NCBI GenBank assembly: GCA_018675425.1
Contig: JABGYD010000069.1
Coordinates: forward strand, 119,580 to 183,579
Length of the DNA stretch: 64,000 nt
Direction: 5' to 3'
Source of the DNA: Kordiimonadaceae bacterium
GTDB taxonomy: Bacteria > Pseudomonadota > Alphaproteobacteria > Sphingomonadales > Emcibacteraceae
Translations under genes and position numbers: made by a program
The notes under the pieces: model-generated
Database searches by the model: none
What the model was told of the DNA's origin: nothing
The model's input: the letters and a program-made list of their open reading frames with translations, nothing else
In this document: positions 56,781-64,000 of the stretch, one piece after another
Position numbering within the stretch: position 1 is the stretch's first letter
Layout: each line of letters begins with the position of its first letter

Positions 56781-58139
56781 ATGGCTAAAGAAAAACAATC
56801 TCCTAGGGTTGACCTCACAGTTGGACCTGTGCACCACCATTTAATTAGAATGGCTCTGCCAATGGCATTAGGTTTATTGGCTAGTATGTCCTTTACCTTT
56901 GTAGATTTATATTATATTGGCATGCTTGGCAAAGATGAGCTCGCGGCTATGGGGTTCATTGTTCGTATGGTTATGATTATTATTTCCGCATCTATTGGTT
57001 TAAGTGCTGGAATATCATCTGTATTAGCTCGAGCTGCTGGCAATAAAGACCAAAATGAAATAAAAACTCTTGCTACCAACACTCTTCTTTTTACTGTAAT
57101 ACTTTCACTCACATTCACAGTTATCGGTTTACTAACTATTGACCCCTTGTTTAGAGTTATGGGCGCAGACGATAATATACTACCGCTTATCCGTGAATAC
57201 GTTACCATTTGGTATTTCTCACCACTATTTATCATGGTTCCTATGACGGGAGGATCGGTGATGAGAGCGCTTGGCGATACCGGTCTTCAGGGAAAGTTAA
57301 TGCTTTATTCAGCAATAGCTAACGCGGTTTTAGATCCAATCCTCATATTTGGACTATTTGGATTTCCAGAACTTGGGTTTTCTGGTGCAGCCTGGGCCTC
57401 ATTAATCACACGTTTTATCAGTTTTTCTGCTATCCTATATTATCTAACATTTCGTTTTCACGTAATATGTCTACGCCCTGAAACGTTAAGCAAATTCATA
57501 GTTTCTATAAAAAGAACTCTGCACGTTGGAATACCTGCAACCGCTACAAATATGATTATCCCTATTGTTGCAGCGGTCATTATCTCCATTATTGCCCGCT
57601 ATGGAAATGACGCCGTCGCAGCAACTAATGTAGCGACCACCATAGAGGCTCTTTCTTTAGTGCTTTTCTTTGCCCTTTCTTCAGTGGTTGGACCATTTCT
57701 CGGACAAAATCTTGGTGCAGGAAATTTTGCCCGTATAGAAGAATGCATTAAGATTACAACTATATTCTGCCTCGTCTGGGGAGGCTTAATGGCGATCCTT
57801 CTTGCCCTTCTTGCGACAACTATGGCCACCCTTTTTACTGACGAACCCGGAATTGTAAAAATCACAACTTCGTATCTCCTTATAGTCCCTATTTCATATG
57901 GCCTCTATGGATTAGTCATGAGCGTTAACGCTATGTTCAATAGTATTGGTAAGCCTGTGCCTGGTGTATTTATATCAACACTTCGTGTGTTTGTCTTACA
58001 GCTACCATTAGTTTATATCGCAGCACAATTTTACAGTCTAGAGATAGCTTTTATGTTTATCAGTATTTCCAATATAATTGCTGGAATAGTTGGCTATTTT
58101 TGGATTAAAAAAGCACTCTCAGAACTTAAAACCCTATAA
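56781..58139 (+). CDS. MATE family multidrug/toxin efflux transporter
   Basis: The 452-residue protein has twelve predicted helices in two homologous halves; half 1 contains MALPMALGLLASMSFTFVDLYYIGMLG. VGPFLGQNLGAGNF near residue 310 is the second-half MATE motif, which exchanges a cation for drugs or metabolites. Substrate unknown. The ATG at 56781 gives MAKEKQSPRVDLTVGPVHHHLIRMALPM. An overlapping 8-codon ORF starts 18 bp upstream in another frame. Confidence 0.9.
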   Translation: MAKEKQSPRVDLTVGPVHHHLIRMALPMALGLLASMSFTFVDLYYIGMLGKDELAAMGFIVRMVMIIISASIGLSAGISSVLARAAGNKDQNEIKTLATNTLLFTVILSLTFTVIGLLTIDPLFRVMGADDNILPLIREYVTIWYFSPLFIMVPMTGGSVMRALGDTGLQGKLMLYSAIANAVLDPILIFGLFGFPELGFSGAAWASLITRFISFSAILYYLTFRFHVICLRPETLSKFIVSIKRTLHVGIPATATNMIIPIVAAVIISIIARYGNDAVAATNVATTIEALSLVLFFALSSVVGPFLGQNLGAGNFARIEECIKITTIFCLVWGGLMAILLALLATTMATLFTDEPGIVKITTSYLLIVPISYGLYGLVMSVNAMFNSIGKPVPGVFISTLRVFVLQLPLVYIAAQFYSLEIAFMFISISNIIAGIVGYFWIKKALSELKTL

Positions 58140-58325
58140 AAATGAACATCACACGCCCCCTTTCCACATGAGCCACCAATGCTTAAACGCAACTATTATT
58201 TTTAAAGCACTTCACAGTATTAATCTGGCCATAAAACTGTTAACGACCACTTAAATCACTCAACATCGTCTCAGGTATCTTTAACAAATCTAGGTATGAA
58301 TCACAGAGACCTTGAGCCTATCATG

Positions 58326-60494
58326 CTAGCGCAACGCCTTGGCTTTTTGGCGGTAGGAATGCAGCAATAGTTCGGTATAGCCACTGGGCTGCTTATTACC
58401 TTTAAAGACGAGATCGGAGGCCGCTTGGAAAGCAATACTCTCACTGAAATCTGGCCCCATAGCGACATACTCAGGGTCGCCAACATTTTGCCTATCAACC
58501 ACTATAGCCATGCGCGTCAGGGTCTCTATTACCTGCTCCGCAGTACAGATGCCATGATGGAGCCAGTTAGCCATATGCTGACTAGAAATTCGCAATGTGG
58601 CACGATCTTCCATAAGACCGACATTGTTAATATCAGGCACCTTGGAACAGCCAACACCCTGCTCTATCCAGCGCACCACGTAACCCAGTAGACCCTGAGC
58701 ATTATTATCCAGTTCCAACTGAATTTTTTTACTATCCAGCGCACCCTCAACTAGAAGAGGTATAGTTAAAATATGGTCCACATTAACTGGCCTGCGCATC
58801 GCAATCTGATCTTGTAGGCTGGGCACATCAACTTGGTGGTAGTGCATAGCATGTAATGTAGCAGCCGTTGGCGAAGGTACCCAAGCCGTGTTAGCCCCAG
58901 ACTTTGCATGAGCAATCTTGGTTCTCATCATGTCGGCCATATTGTCTGGTATCGCCCACATGCCTTTACCTATTTGAGCCTTTCCTTTAAGGCCACAGGC
59001 CAGACCGACATCGACATTTTGATCTTCATAAGCAGAAATCCAAGGCATAGCTTTTAGATCGGCCTTAAAAGCAAATGGCCCCGCTTGCATACTGGTGTGT
59101 ATTTCATCGCCTGTACGATCAAGGAAACCGGTATTAATAAAAACAGTACGACCCTTGGCGGCACGGATACATTCCTTAAGATTTACCGAAGTGCGGCGTT
59201 CCTCATCCATAATTCCGACCTTGATAGTATGGCGAGAAAGTCCAAAGGCATCTTCAATAGCATCAAATAAATCATTAGTAAACGCCACCTCTTCGGGGCC
59301 GTGCATCTTAGGCTTAACAATATAGATACTACCAGAACTTGAGTTTTTAAGCGGCCCCGCTCTGTTGAGATCATGCAATGAGATGAGGCTAGTAATCACC
59401 GCATCCATAATCCCCTCGGGAATTTCATTACCCTGAGCATCAAGAATAGCCGGATTAGTCATCAAATGGCCAACATTACGGATAAACATAAGGCTACGAC
59501 CATTAAGGATTAGCTCCGAGCCATCGGCAGCGAGATATTCACGATCAGAATTCATGGAGCGCTCGAAACTCTTGCCGCCTCGGCTTACCGTCTCTCTAAG
59601 GTCACCCTTGATCAGTCCCAACCAATTGCTGTAGGCAAGTGCCTTATCCTCGGCGTCGACTGCAGCAACAGAATCTTCACAGTCCATAATTGTTGTCAGA
59701 GCCGCCTCGAGGACAATATCTTTTATTCCAGCCCGATCTGCAGCGCCGATATGATTTTGAGGGTCAAATTGAATTTCAAGATGTAACCTATTGTTACTAA
59801 ATAGGAGTGAGCTTGGAATTTCAATGCTTCCAAGGTAGCCACAAAACTGCTCAGGCGCAGATAGCGCAACAATAGCCCCAGTACCTAGAGTGACGCATAG
59901 CTGTTTATCAACAACTGCGTATGCTACAGCCTCAGCATGTGATCCGCTCGCCAGAGGCACGGCCCCGTCTAAAAACTCACGACCATAATCAACTACCTTC
60001 TGCCCACGAACGGGATTGTAGGCGCCACCTTTGCTCGCCCCATCGGCCTCCGAAATAACGTCATTGCCGTAAAGCGCATCGTATAAACTGCCCCAGCGGG
60101 CATTGACAGCGTTCAAGGCAAAGCGTGCATTCATTATGGGTACAACAAGCTGCGGCCCCGCCTGATGACGGATCTCCACATCAACATTGTCTGAGCTAAT
60201 GGTGAAATCAGGACCTTCAGGAACCAGATAACCGATCGATTGCAAAAATATTTTGTAGGCTGAGAAATCAAAATTGACCCGGTTTGCAACGTGCCAGCAA
60301 TCAATCTGCGCCTGCAGTGTTTCACGCTTTTTAAGAAGTTCGCGATTAATAGGCGCATATTTGCGAATTATGTCAGCAAACTTTGCCCAGAATGTATCAG
60401 GATTAATTGCGGTGTCAGGGCAAACATTAGAGGTAATTAGGTCATAGATTGGTTTGGCTATATGCAGCCCTGACCGCTCAATGCGATTGCTCAT
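58326..60494 (-). CDS. glcB: Malate synthase G
   Basis: The 722-residue single-polypeptide enzyme is full length for the G form (about 720). It contains [18 protein letters not shown] near residue 270, [17 protein letters not shown] near residue 425, and the terminal [18 protein letters not shown]. It condenses glyoxylate with acetyl-CoA to malate, in the glyoxylate shunt or glycolate use. Base composition is strikingly different: sampled lines are about 50% GC against about 37% in the MATE gene next door, and Ala/Gly/Leu codons are GC-rich. Transferred DNA, perhaps from a gammaproteobacterium, is likely (inference). No isocitrate lyase or glycolate genes are adjacent. Confidence 0.96.
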   Translation of the reverse strand: MSNRIERSGLHIAKPIYDLITSNVCPDTAINPDTFWAKFADIIRKYAPINRELLKKRETLQAQIDCWHVANRVNFDFSAYKIFLQSIGYLVPEGPDFTISSDNVDVEIRHQAGPQLVVPIMNARFALNAVNARWGSLYDALYGNDVISEADGASKGGAYNPVRGQKVVDYGREFLDGAVPLASGSHAEAVAYAVVDKQLCVTLGTGAIVALSAPEQFCGYLGSIEIPSSLLFSNNRLHLEIQFDPQNHIGAADRAGIKDIVLEAALTTIMDCEDSVAAVDAEDKALAYSNWLGLIKGDLRETVSRGGKSFERSMNSDREYLAADGSELILNGRSLMFIRNVGHLMTNPAILDAQGNEIPEGIMDAVITSLISLHDLNRAGPLKNSSSGSIYIVKPKMHGPEEVAFTNDLFDAIEDAFGLSRHTIKVGIMDEERRTSVNLKECIRAAKGRTVFINTGFLDRTGDEIHTSMQAGPFAFKADLKAMPWISAYEDQNVDVGLACGLKGKAQIGKGMWAIPDNMADMMRTKIAHAKSGANTAWVPSPTAATLHAMHYHQVDVPSLQDQIAMRRPVNVDHILTIPLLVEGALDSKKIQLELDNNAQGLLGYVVRWIEQGVGCSKVPDINNVGLMEDRATLRISSQHMANWLHHGICTAEQVIETLTRMAIVVDRQNVGDPEYVAMGPDFSESIAFQAASDLVFKGNKQPSGYTELLLHSYRQKAKALR

Positions 60495-60697
60495 GGTTCG
60501 CTCTCCGATATTTCGTTATATTAAGAATGGATTTTATTAGCTGCACTCTAATTTACCAACGCTATCGCTGTGATCTTGGCTATTCAGTTAGGCTGTTTAG
60601 CACCATCACTTAGCTGAGGCAATACTAAGTTTAAGTAGTCCGAATAGTATCCCTACCAACCGGCTAGCTTAGCATTTCTATAAAAACTAACTTAAAG

Positions 60698-60711
60698 GAT
60701 CCCGAAGGGTC
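60698..60711 (-). terminator. Possible terminator after cytochrome b561
   Basis: On the minus strand GACCC-TTC-GGGATC forms a short GC-rich hairpin with a TTC loop and one bulge, followed by CTTTAAG. It lies about 30 bp past the cytochrome b561 stop and about 200 bp before the glcB start, so it would separate the two transcripts. Confidence 0.4.
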
Positions 60712-60741
60712 TCAATTAAAAAGAGTAAAATTTATTATCTT

Positions 60742-61275
60742 CTATGGTAACATGCGCCTTAGAACGTTGTCTTTTTTTCCAAAATGGTGGTAAAGGGCAA
60801 TAATAATATGAAGTAGAATACAAAATAGTGTTATTTTAGCAAATATGCCATGCATGCTAACGACTAACTCTGCAGTACTTTCTGCTTTTTCAATAAATCT
60901 TGGAACGGAGAAAAGTCCAAAAAACGATACAGTGCCACCCTTAGCCTGAACAATAGCTACTCCAACCGCAGGGAGAGCAAAAAGCAGTAAATAAAACAAC
61001 ATGTGCAGGCCGTGTGCTGCAAATGCCTGAAGATTACTGGTACCGTCTGGCATCTCAGGAACTGGATTTTGAGCACGCCAAGTGAAACGTAGGAGTATCA
61101 TAAATAAAATCAACAAACCCACGGAAAAGTGGTATCCTCCTAGCCCCATACCCTGATAGGCCTCATTTTTAAAATTTCCACCAAGCCAATATTGACCTAG
61201 GATGATAAAAAACATTCCCCAGTGAAATGTCTTTGCAACCCACCCATACGAACTAGTGCTATTTTTTGATGACAT
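60742..61275 (-). CDS. Cytochrome b561
   Basis: The 177-residue four-helix diheme protein has heme-ligand candidates in VAKTFHWGMFFIILGQYWLGG (residue 18), GGYHFSVGLLILFMILLRFTWR (residue 49), AHGLHMLFYLLLFALPAVG (residue 90) and VSMHGIFAKITLFCILLHIIIALYHHF. This is the prokaryotic cytochrome b561 family, which moves electrons between quinol and superoxide or other acceptors in the inner membrane. Monocistronic, divergent from ilvD. Confidence 0.92.
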   Translation of the reverse strand: MSSKNSTSSYGWVAKTFHWGMFFIILGQYWLGGNFKNEAYQGMGLGGYHFSVGLLILFMILLRFTWRAQNPVPEMPDGTSNLQAFAAHGLHMLFYLLLFALPAVGVAIVQAKGGTVSFFGLFSVPRFIEKAESTAELVVSMHGIFAKITLFCILLHIIIALYHHFGKKDNVLRRMLP

Positions 61276-61322
61276 GATATTTATCTTCCCCCGAGTATTT
61301 AAATGTAAATTTTTATAACCTC

Positions 61323-61347
61323 AATATGTTGCCATCGTCAACATATT
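61323..61347. repeat. 9-bp inverted repeat in the b561/ilvD gap
   Basis: AATATGTTG and CAACATATT flank a 7-base centre, 48 bp upstream of the cytochrome b561 start and about 215 bp upstream of ilvD. Being upstream of both genes, it is more likely an operator than a terminator. The 286-bp gap otherwise shows no RNA gene or supported small ORF. Confidence 0.4.
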
Positions 61348-61561
61348 TTCCTGTTAAACACAAAAGTGACAGTATCTATATAGTTGTTAATATATGCTAT
61401 GCTATTCTTAAACTCAGTAACATTTAGAAAAATTAATGGTGCTGGCATTATTACAATTATAAAAATGATTTCCTTTTCGCTTACTTATTTTATCGACAAA
61501 TGGCATAAAATTGTTATCTATTACAGATATTCTTTTATATGCCTACTGGAAAGACAGAAAT

Positions 61562-63403
61562 ATGCCCGCATATCGTTCAAAAACGTCAACCCACGGCCGC
61601 AATATGGCTGGCGCGCGCGCTCTTTGGCGAGCAACTGGTGTCACCGATCAAGATTTTGGAAAACCAATCATCGCTGTAGTAAATAGCTTTACTCAATTTG
61701 TTCCTGGACACGTTCACCTTAAGGACCTTGGCCAAATGGTCGCACGTGAAATTGAAAAAAATGGTGGAATTGCAAAAGAATTTAACACAATCGCCGTTGA
61801 TGACGGTATTGCTATGGGCCATGACGGTATGCTTTACAGCCTGCCAAGCCGAGAAATAATTACTGATAGCGTTGAGTATATGATTAATGCCCATTGCGCA
61901 GACGCCATGGTTTGCATTTCTAACTGTGACAAAATTACTCCAGGAATGCTCTCCGCAAGCTTGCGTTTGAATATTCCAACAGTTTTTGTATCCGGCGGCC
62001 CGATGGAAGCCGGACGAACAGACAGCGTAAATCATGGTCTAGATCTGGTAGATGCTATCGTTGTGGGCGTCGACCCCAATGTAGATGATGCAACTGTTAA
62101 AGAAATTGAAGAAGCAGCTTGTCCAACCTGCGGATCATGTTCTGGTATGTTTACAGCTAATAGTATGAATTGCCTCACAGAAGCTCTTGGCCTTGCACTT
62201 CCTGGCAATGGATCGGCCCTTGCTACACACAGTGACCGTAAAGATCTATTCTTAGGTGCAGCTAAGACTATAATGAATATTACAAAAGCATATTATCATG
62301 AAGATGACGAAACCGTTCTTCCTCGGAATGTAGCCTCCTTTAAAGCTTTTGAAAATGCAATGACCCTTGACATTGCTATGGGCGGCTCCACAAATACAGT
62401 CTTACATTTGCTAGCTGCGGCCCATGAGGCTGAGTGTGACTTCACTATGAAGGACATTGACAGACTTTCTAAAAAAGTTCCTAATATATGTAAATTGGCG
62501 CCTGCTTCTGAAGATTTTCATATGGAGGATGTACACCGTGCTGGTGGAGTTATAGCTATACTTGGGGAACTTGAAAAAGGCGGCTTTATCCACCAAAATT
62601 GTCCAACAGTTCAACGGAGGACCATTGGTGAAGTCATTGATTACTTCGACATAAACCGTCATCCACCAGAGGATGTTATAAAGTTTTTCAAAGCCGCCCC
62701 TGGTGGTGTACGCACAACAGAAGCATTTTCACAAAGTAAACGCTATGATGCCCTAGATCTAGACAGGGAAGAAGGCTGTATACGTTCTATTAAAAATGCT
62801 TATTCACAGGATGGTGGCCTTGCAGTATTATCAGGAAATATTGCTCTTGATGGTTGCATTGTTAAATCTGCCGGTGTTGCGAAAGAAAACTTCACCTTCA
62901 AAGGACCTGCCCGCATATACGAAAGTCAAGATAGTGCCGTTGAAGGCATCACATCGGGCGAGGTTAAAGCTGGTGAGGCTGTAGTTATTCGTTATGAGGG
63001 ACCTCGTGGTGGACCAGGAATGCAAGAAATGCTCTACCCAACGTCGTATCTTAAATCAATGGGACTGGGAACCTCCTGTGCCTTAATTACTGATGGTCGA
63101 TTTTCCGGTGGCACATCTGGACTATCTATTGGTCATGTCTCCCCGGAAGCAGCATCCGGAGGGGCAATTGCCCTCATTAAAAATGGTGATATAATTGAAG
63201 TTGATATTCCAAAACGCATCATACGCGTAGATATAAGCGACGGGGAACTTAAAAAAAGACGCGAAGCGATGGTCGCCCGCGGACCTTCATCATGGCAACC
63301 CAAAGAAATTCGGACACGCATAATTTCAAAAGCACTCAAAGCTTATGGCTTGATGGCAACATCAGCTGATAAAGGCGCAGTGCGCAGTTTAGATCACCTA
63401 TAA
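61562..63403 (+). CDS. ilvD: Dihydroxy-acid dehydratase
   Basis: The track ORF starts at 61511, but the family N-terminus [26 protein letters not shown] begins at the ATG at 61562, giving 613 residues, the usual length. Iron-sulfur ligands are in [12 protein letters not shown] near residue 120 and [23 protein letters not shown] near residue 193. It dehydrates 2,3-dihydroxy acids to 2-keto acids in isoleucine and valine synthesis. A PLP enzyme resembling threonine synthase follows nine bases later, so the pair may be one branched-chain/threonine operon. Confidence 0.96.
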   Translation: MPAYRSKTSTHGRNMAGARALWRATGVTDQDFGKPIIAVVNSFTQFVPGHVHLKDLGQMVAREIEKNGGIAKEFNTIAVDDGIAMGHDGMLYSLPSREIITDSVEYMINAHCADAMVCISNCDKITPGMLSASLRLNIPTVFVSGGPMEAGRTDSVNHGLDLVDAIVVGVDPNVDDATVKEIEEAACPTCGSCSGMFTANSMNCLTEALGLALPGNGSALATHSDRKDLFLGAAKTIMNITKAYYHEDDETVLPRNVASFKAFENAMTLDIAMGGSTNTVLHLLAAAHEAECDFTMKDIDRLSKKVPNICKLAPASEDFHMEDVHRAGGVIAILGELEKGGFIHQNCPTVQRRTIGEVIDYFDINRHPPEDVIKFFKAAPGGVRTTEAFSQSKRYDALDLDREEGCIRSIKNAYSQDGGLAVLSGNIALDGCIVKSAGVAKENFTFKGPARIYESQDSAVEGITSGEVKAGEAVVIRYEGPRGGPGMQEMLYPTSYLKSMGLGTSCALITDGRFSGGTSGLSIGHVSPEAASGGAIALIKNGDIIEVDIPKRIIRVDISDGELKKRREAMVARGPSSWQPKEIRTRIISKALKAYGLMATSADKGAVRSLDHL

Positions 63404-63412
63404 GGATAAGCT

Positions 63413-64000
63413 ATGACCGGCGACGTTGAATATAAACTTACTAAAAAGCTCTATGAAGAAAAAAAATCTTTTGTAACTAATTTAGAATGTTCAATTACAG
63501 GTAGAGATGATTATAAGGCTGGAGAAATTCACGGACTTTCCAGGGCCGGAAGACCACTTCTCGTACGTTATGATCTCGAAGCTATAAAAAATAGCGTTAC
63601 CCGCAAAGAAATAGAAGCCCGCCCGGGGGGTTTTTGGAAATATCGAGAATTTCTTCCAGTCAATACTGCTGATGCAATGGTTAGTCTTGGGGAAGTTATG
63701 ACACCGATCATGCCACTTAAGGCTTCTGTTCCAGATGGATGTGATGTGCTGGTGAAGGACGAGGGACGCTTGCCAACCGGATCATTCAAAGCAAGAGGTC
63801 TAGCTCTCGCAGTTGCGATGGCAAAAGAACTGGGACAAAATCATCTGGCAATGCCAACCAACGGCAATGCTGGTGCGGCGCTTGCTGCTTATGCTACTTA
63901 TGCAGGACTTAAGACAACTATACTATGCCCAGATGACACCCCGATCGTGAACATTCGCGAAATTGAACTTCAGGGTGGTGATACTTATACAGTGAACGGG
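63413..64000 (+). CDS. Threonine synthase-like PLP enzyme (3' partial)
   Basis: The first 196 residues are visible before the window ends. The N-terminal region (NLECSITGRDDYKAGEIHGLSRAGRPLLVRYDL) corresponds to the degenerate zinc-ribbon of plant/archaeal-type threonine synthases. The PLP lysine is in DEGRLPTGSFKARGLALAVA near residue 125, and AMPTNGNAGAALAAYA is the phosphate loop. This subtype is unlike the thrC at 23.6 kb. It could be a second threonine synthase or a related lyase. AAGGA precedes the ATG nine bases after ilvD, implying co-expression. Confidence 0.82.
   Translation, partial: MTGDVEYKLTKKLYEEKKSFVTNLECSITGRDDYKAGEIHGLSRAGRPLLVRYDLEAIKNSVTRKEIEARPGGFWKYREFLPVNTADAMVSLGEVMTPIMPLKASVPDGCDVLVKDEGRLPTGSFKARGLALAVAMAKELGQNHLAMPTNGNAGAALAAYATYAGLKTTILCPDDTPIVNIREIELQGGDTYTVNG

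Noticed and set aside
56763-56789. 8-codon upstream ORF overlapping the MATE start
   Set aside because: No ribosome-binding site of its own. Short ATG-stop runs like this are expected by chance in an AT-rich leader.
58140-60740. Genomic island with attachment sites around glcB
   Set aside because: No integrase, tRNA end or matching direct repeats were found at the edges. Only the composition shift is supported.
61384-61686. 100-aa ORF overlapping the ilvD start
   Set aside because: Runs into ilvD in the wrong frame. The ilvD frame is conserved there, and the upstream part looks random.

Overview
This window looks like a chromosomal segment of an AT-rich alphaproteobacterium, probably marine. 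GC is roughly 35-40% by eye. The lineage call rests on gene content and order: a split F0 operon (atpI-atpB-atpE-atpG(b')-atpF) without F1 genes, an smc-dsbA-dciA-mutY block, glyQ-glyS-ppdK, a coxB-coxA-ctaB-coxF-ctaG-ctaE-DUF983-SURF1-thrC-M16 run, and an EipA/DUF1134 protein beside DUF2842. No genus can be fixed from sequence alone. A Kordiimonadales/Emcibacterales- or Rhodospirillales-like organism is my guess. I see no rRNA, CRISPR array, insertion sequence or prophage.

Layout. 1-1.6 kb: a membrane protein cut by the left edge, tRNA-Val(GAC) and a nitroreductase. 1.6-11.5 kb: release factor 3, an untracked 37-residue membrane peptide, pyruvate phosphate dikinase, both glycyl-tRNA synthetase subunits, a soluble S49 peptidase, an RNA adenine methyltransferase and a DUF2007 protein. 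11.5-13.5 kb: polyprenyl diphosphate synthase and a metallo-beta-lactamase-fold hydrolase. 13.5-22.3 kb: the F0 operon, SMC, a DsbA-like protein, DciA and MutY. 22.4-31.2 kb: M16 peptidase, threonine synthase and the aa3 cytochrome oxidase locus, including a 39-residue CoxF-like gene missed by the ORF track. 31.5-33 kb: TldD.

33-41.7 kb is the most accessory-looking part. An old-yellow-enzyme-type flavoprotein, an aryl-CoA ligase and a lipoprotein sulfatase are transcribed leftwards. Tryptophan 2,3-dioxygenase, kynureninase and an SNF-type Na+/amino-acid symporter are transcribed rightwards. An 18-bp perfect palindrome lies on the -35 of the kynA promoter in the divergent gap. The likely job is uptake of tryptophan and its conversion through kynurenine and anthranilate to an aryl-CoA. 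The formamidase and aryl-CoA oxygenase are not in the window. The sulfatase has a non-canonical active-site signature (CSFTR instead of C-x-P/A-x-R).

41.9-53.6 kb: HU, a 23S/tRNA uracil methyltransferase, TlyA, the isoprenoid/exonuclease block dxs-ispA-xseB, a fatty acyl-CoA ligase, Sua5, a FAD-linked 2-hydroxyacid dehydrogenase, a 6-phosphogluconate dehydrogenase and an SRAP protein. 53.6-58.1 kb: a Nudix protein with a C-terminal membrane helix, DUF2842, EipA, a TauE/SafE transporter, YaaA and a MATE pump. 58.1-60.7 kb: malate synthase G in clearly more GC-rich DNA (about 50%), a candidate for horizontal acquisition. 60.7-64 kb: cytochrome b561, dihydroxy-acid dehydratase and a second threonine-synthase-like gene cut by the right edge.

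Most genes are tightly packed, with TAATG or ATGA overlaps, and several use GTG or TTG starts. I corrected several track starts from Shine-Dalgarno position and family N-termini.
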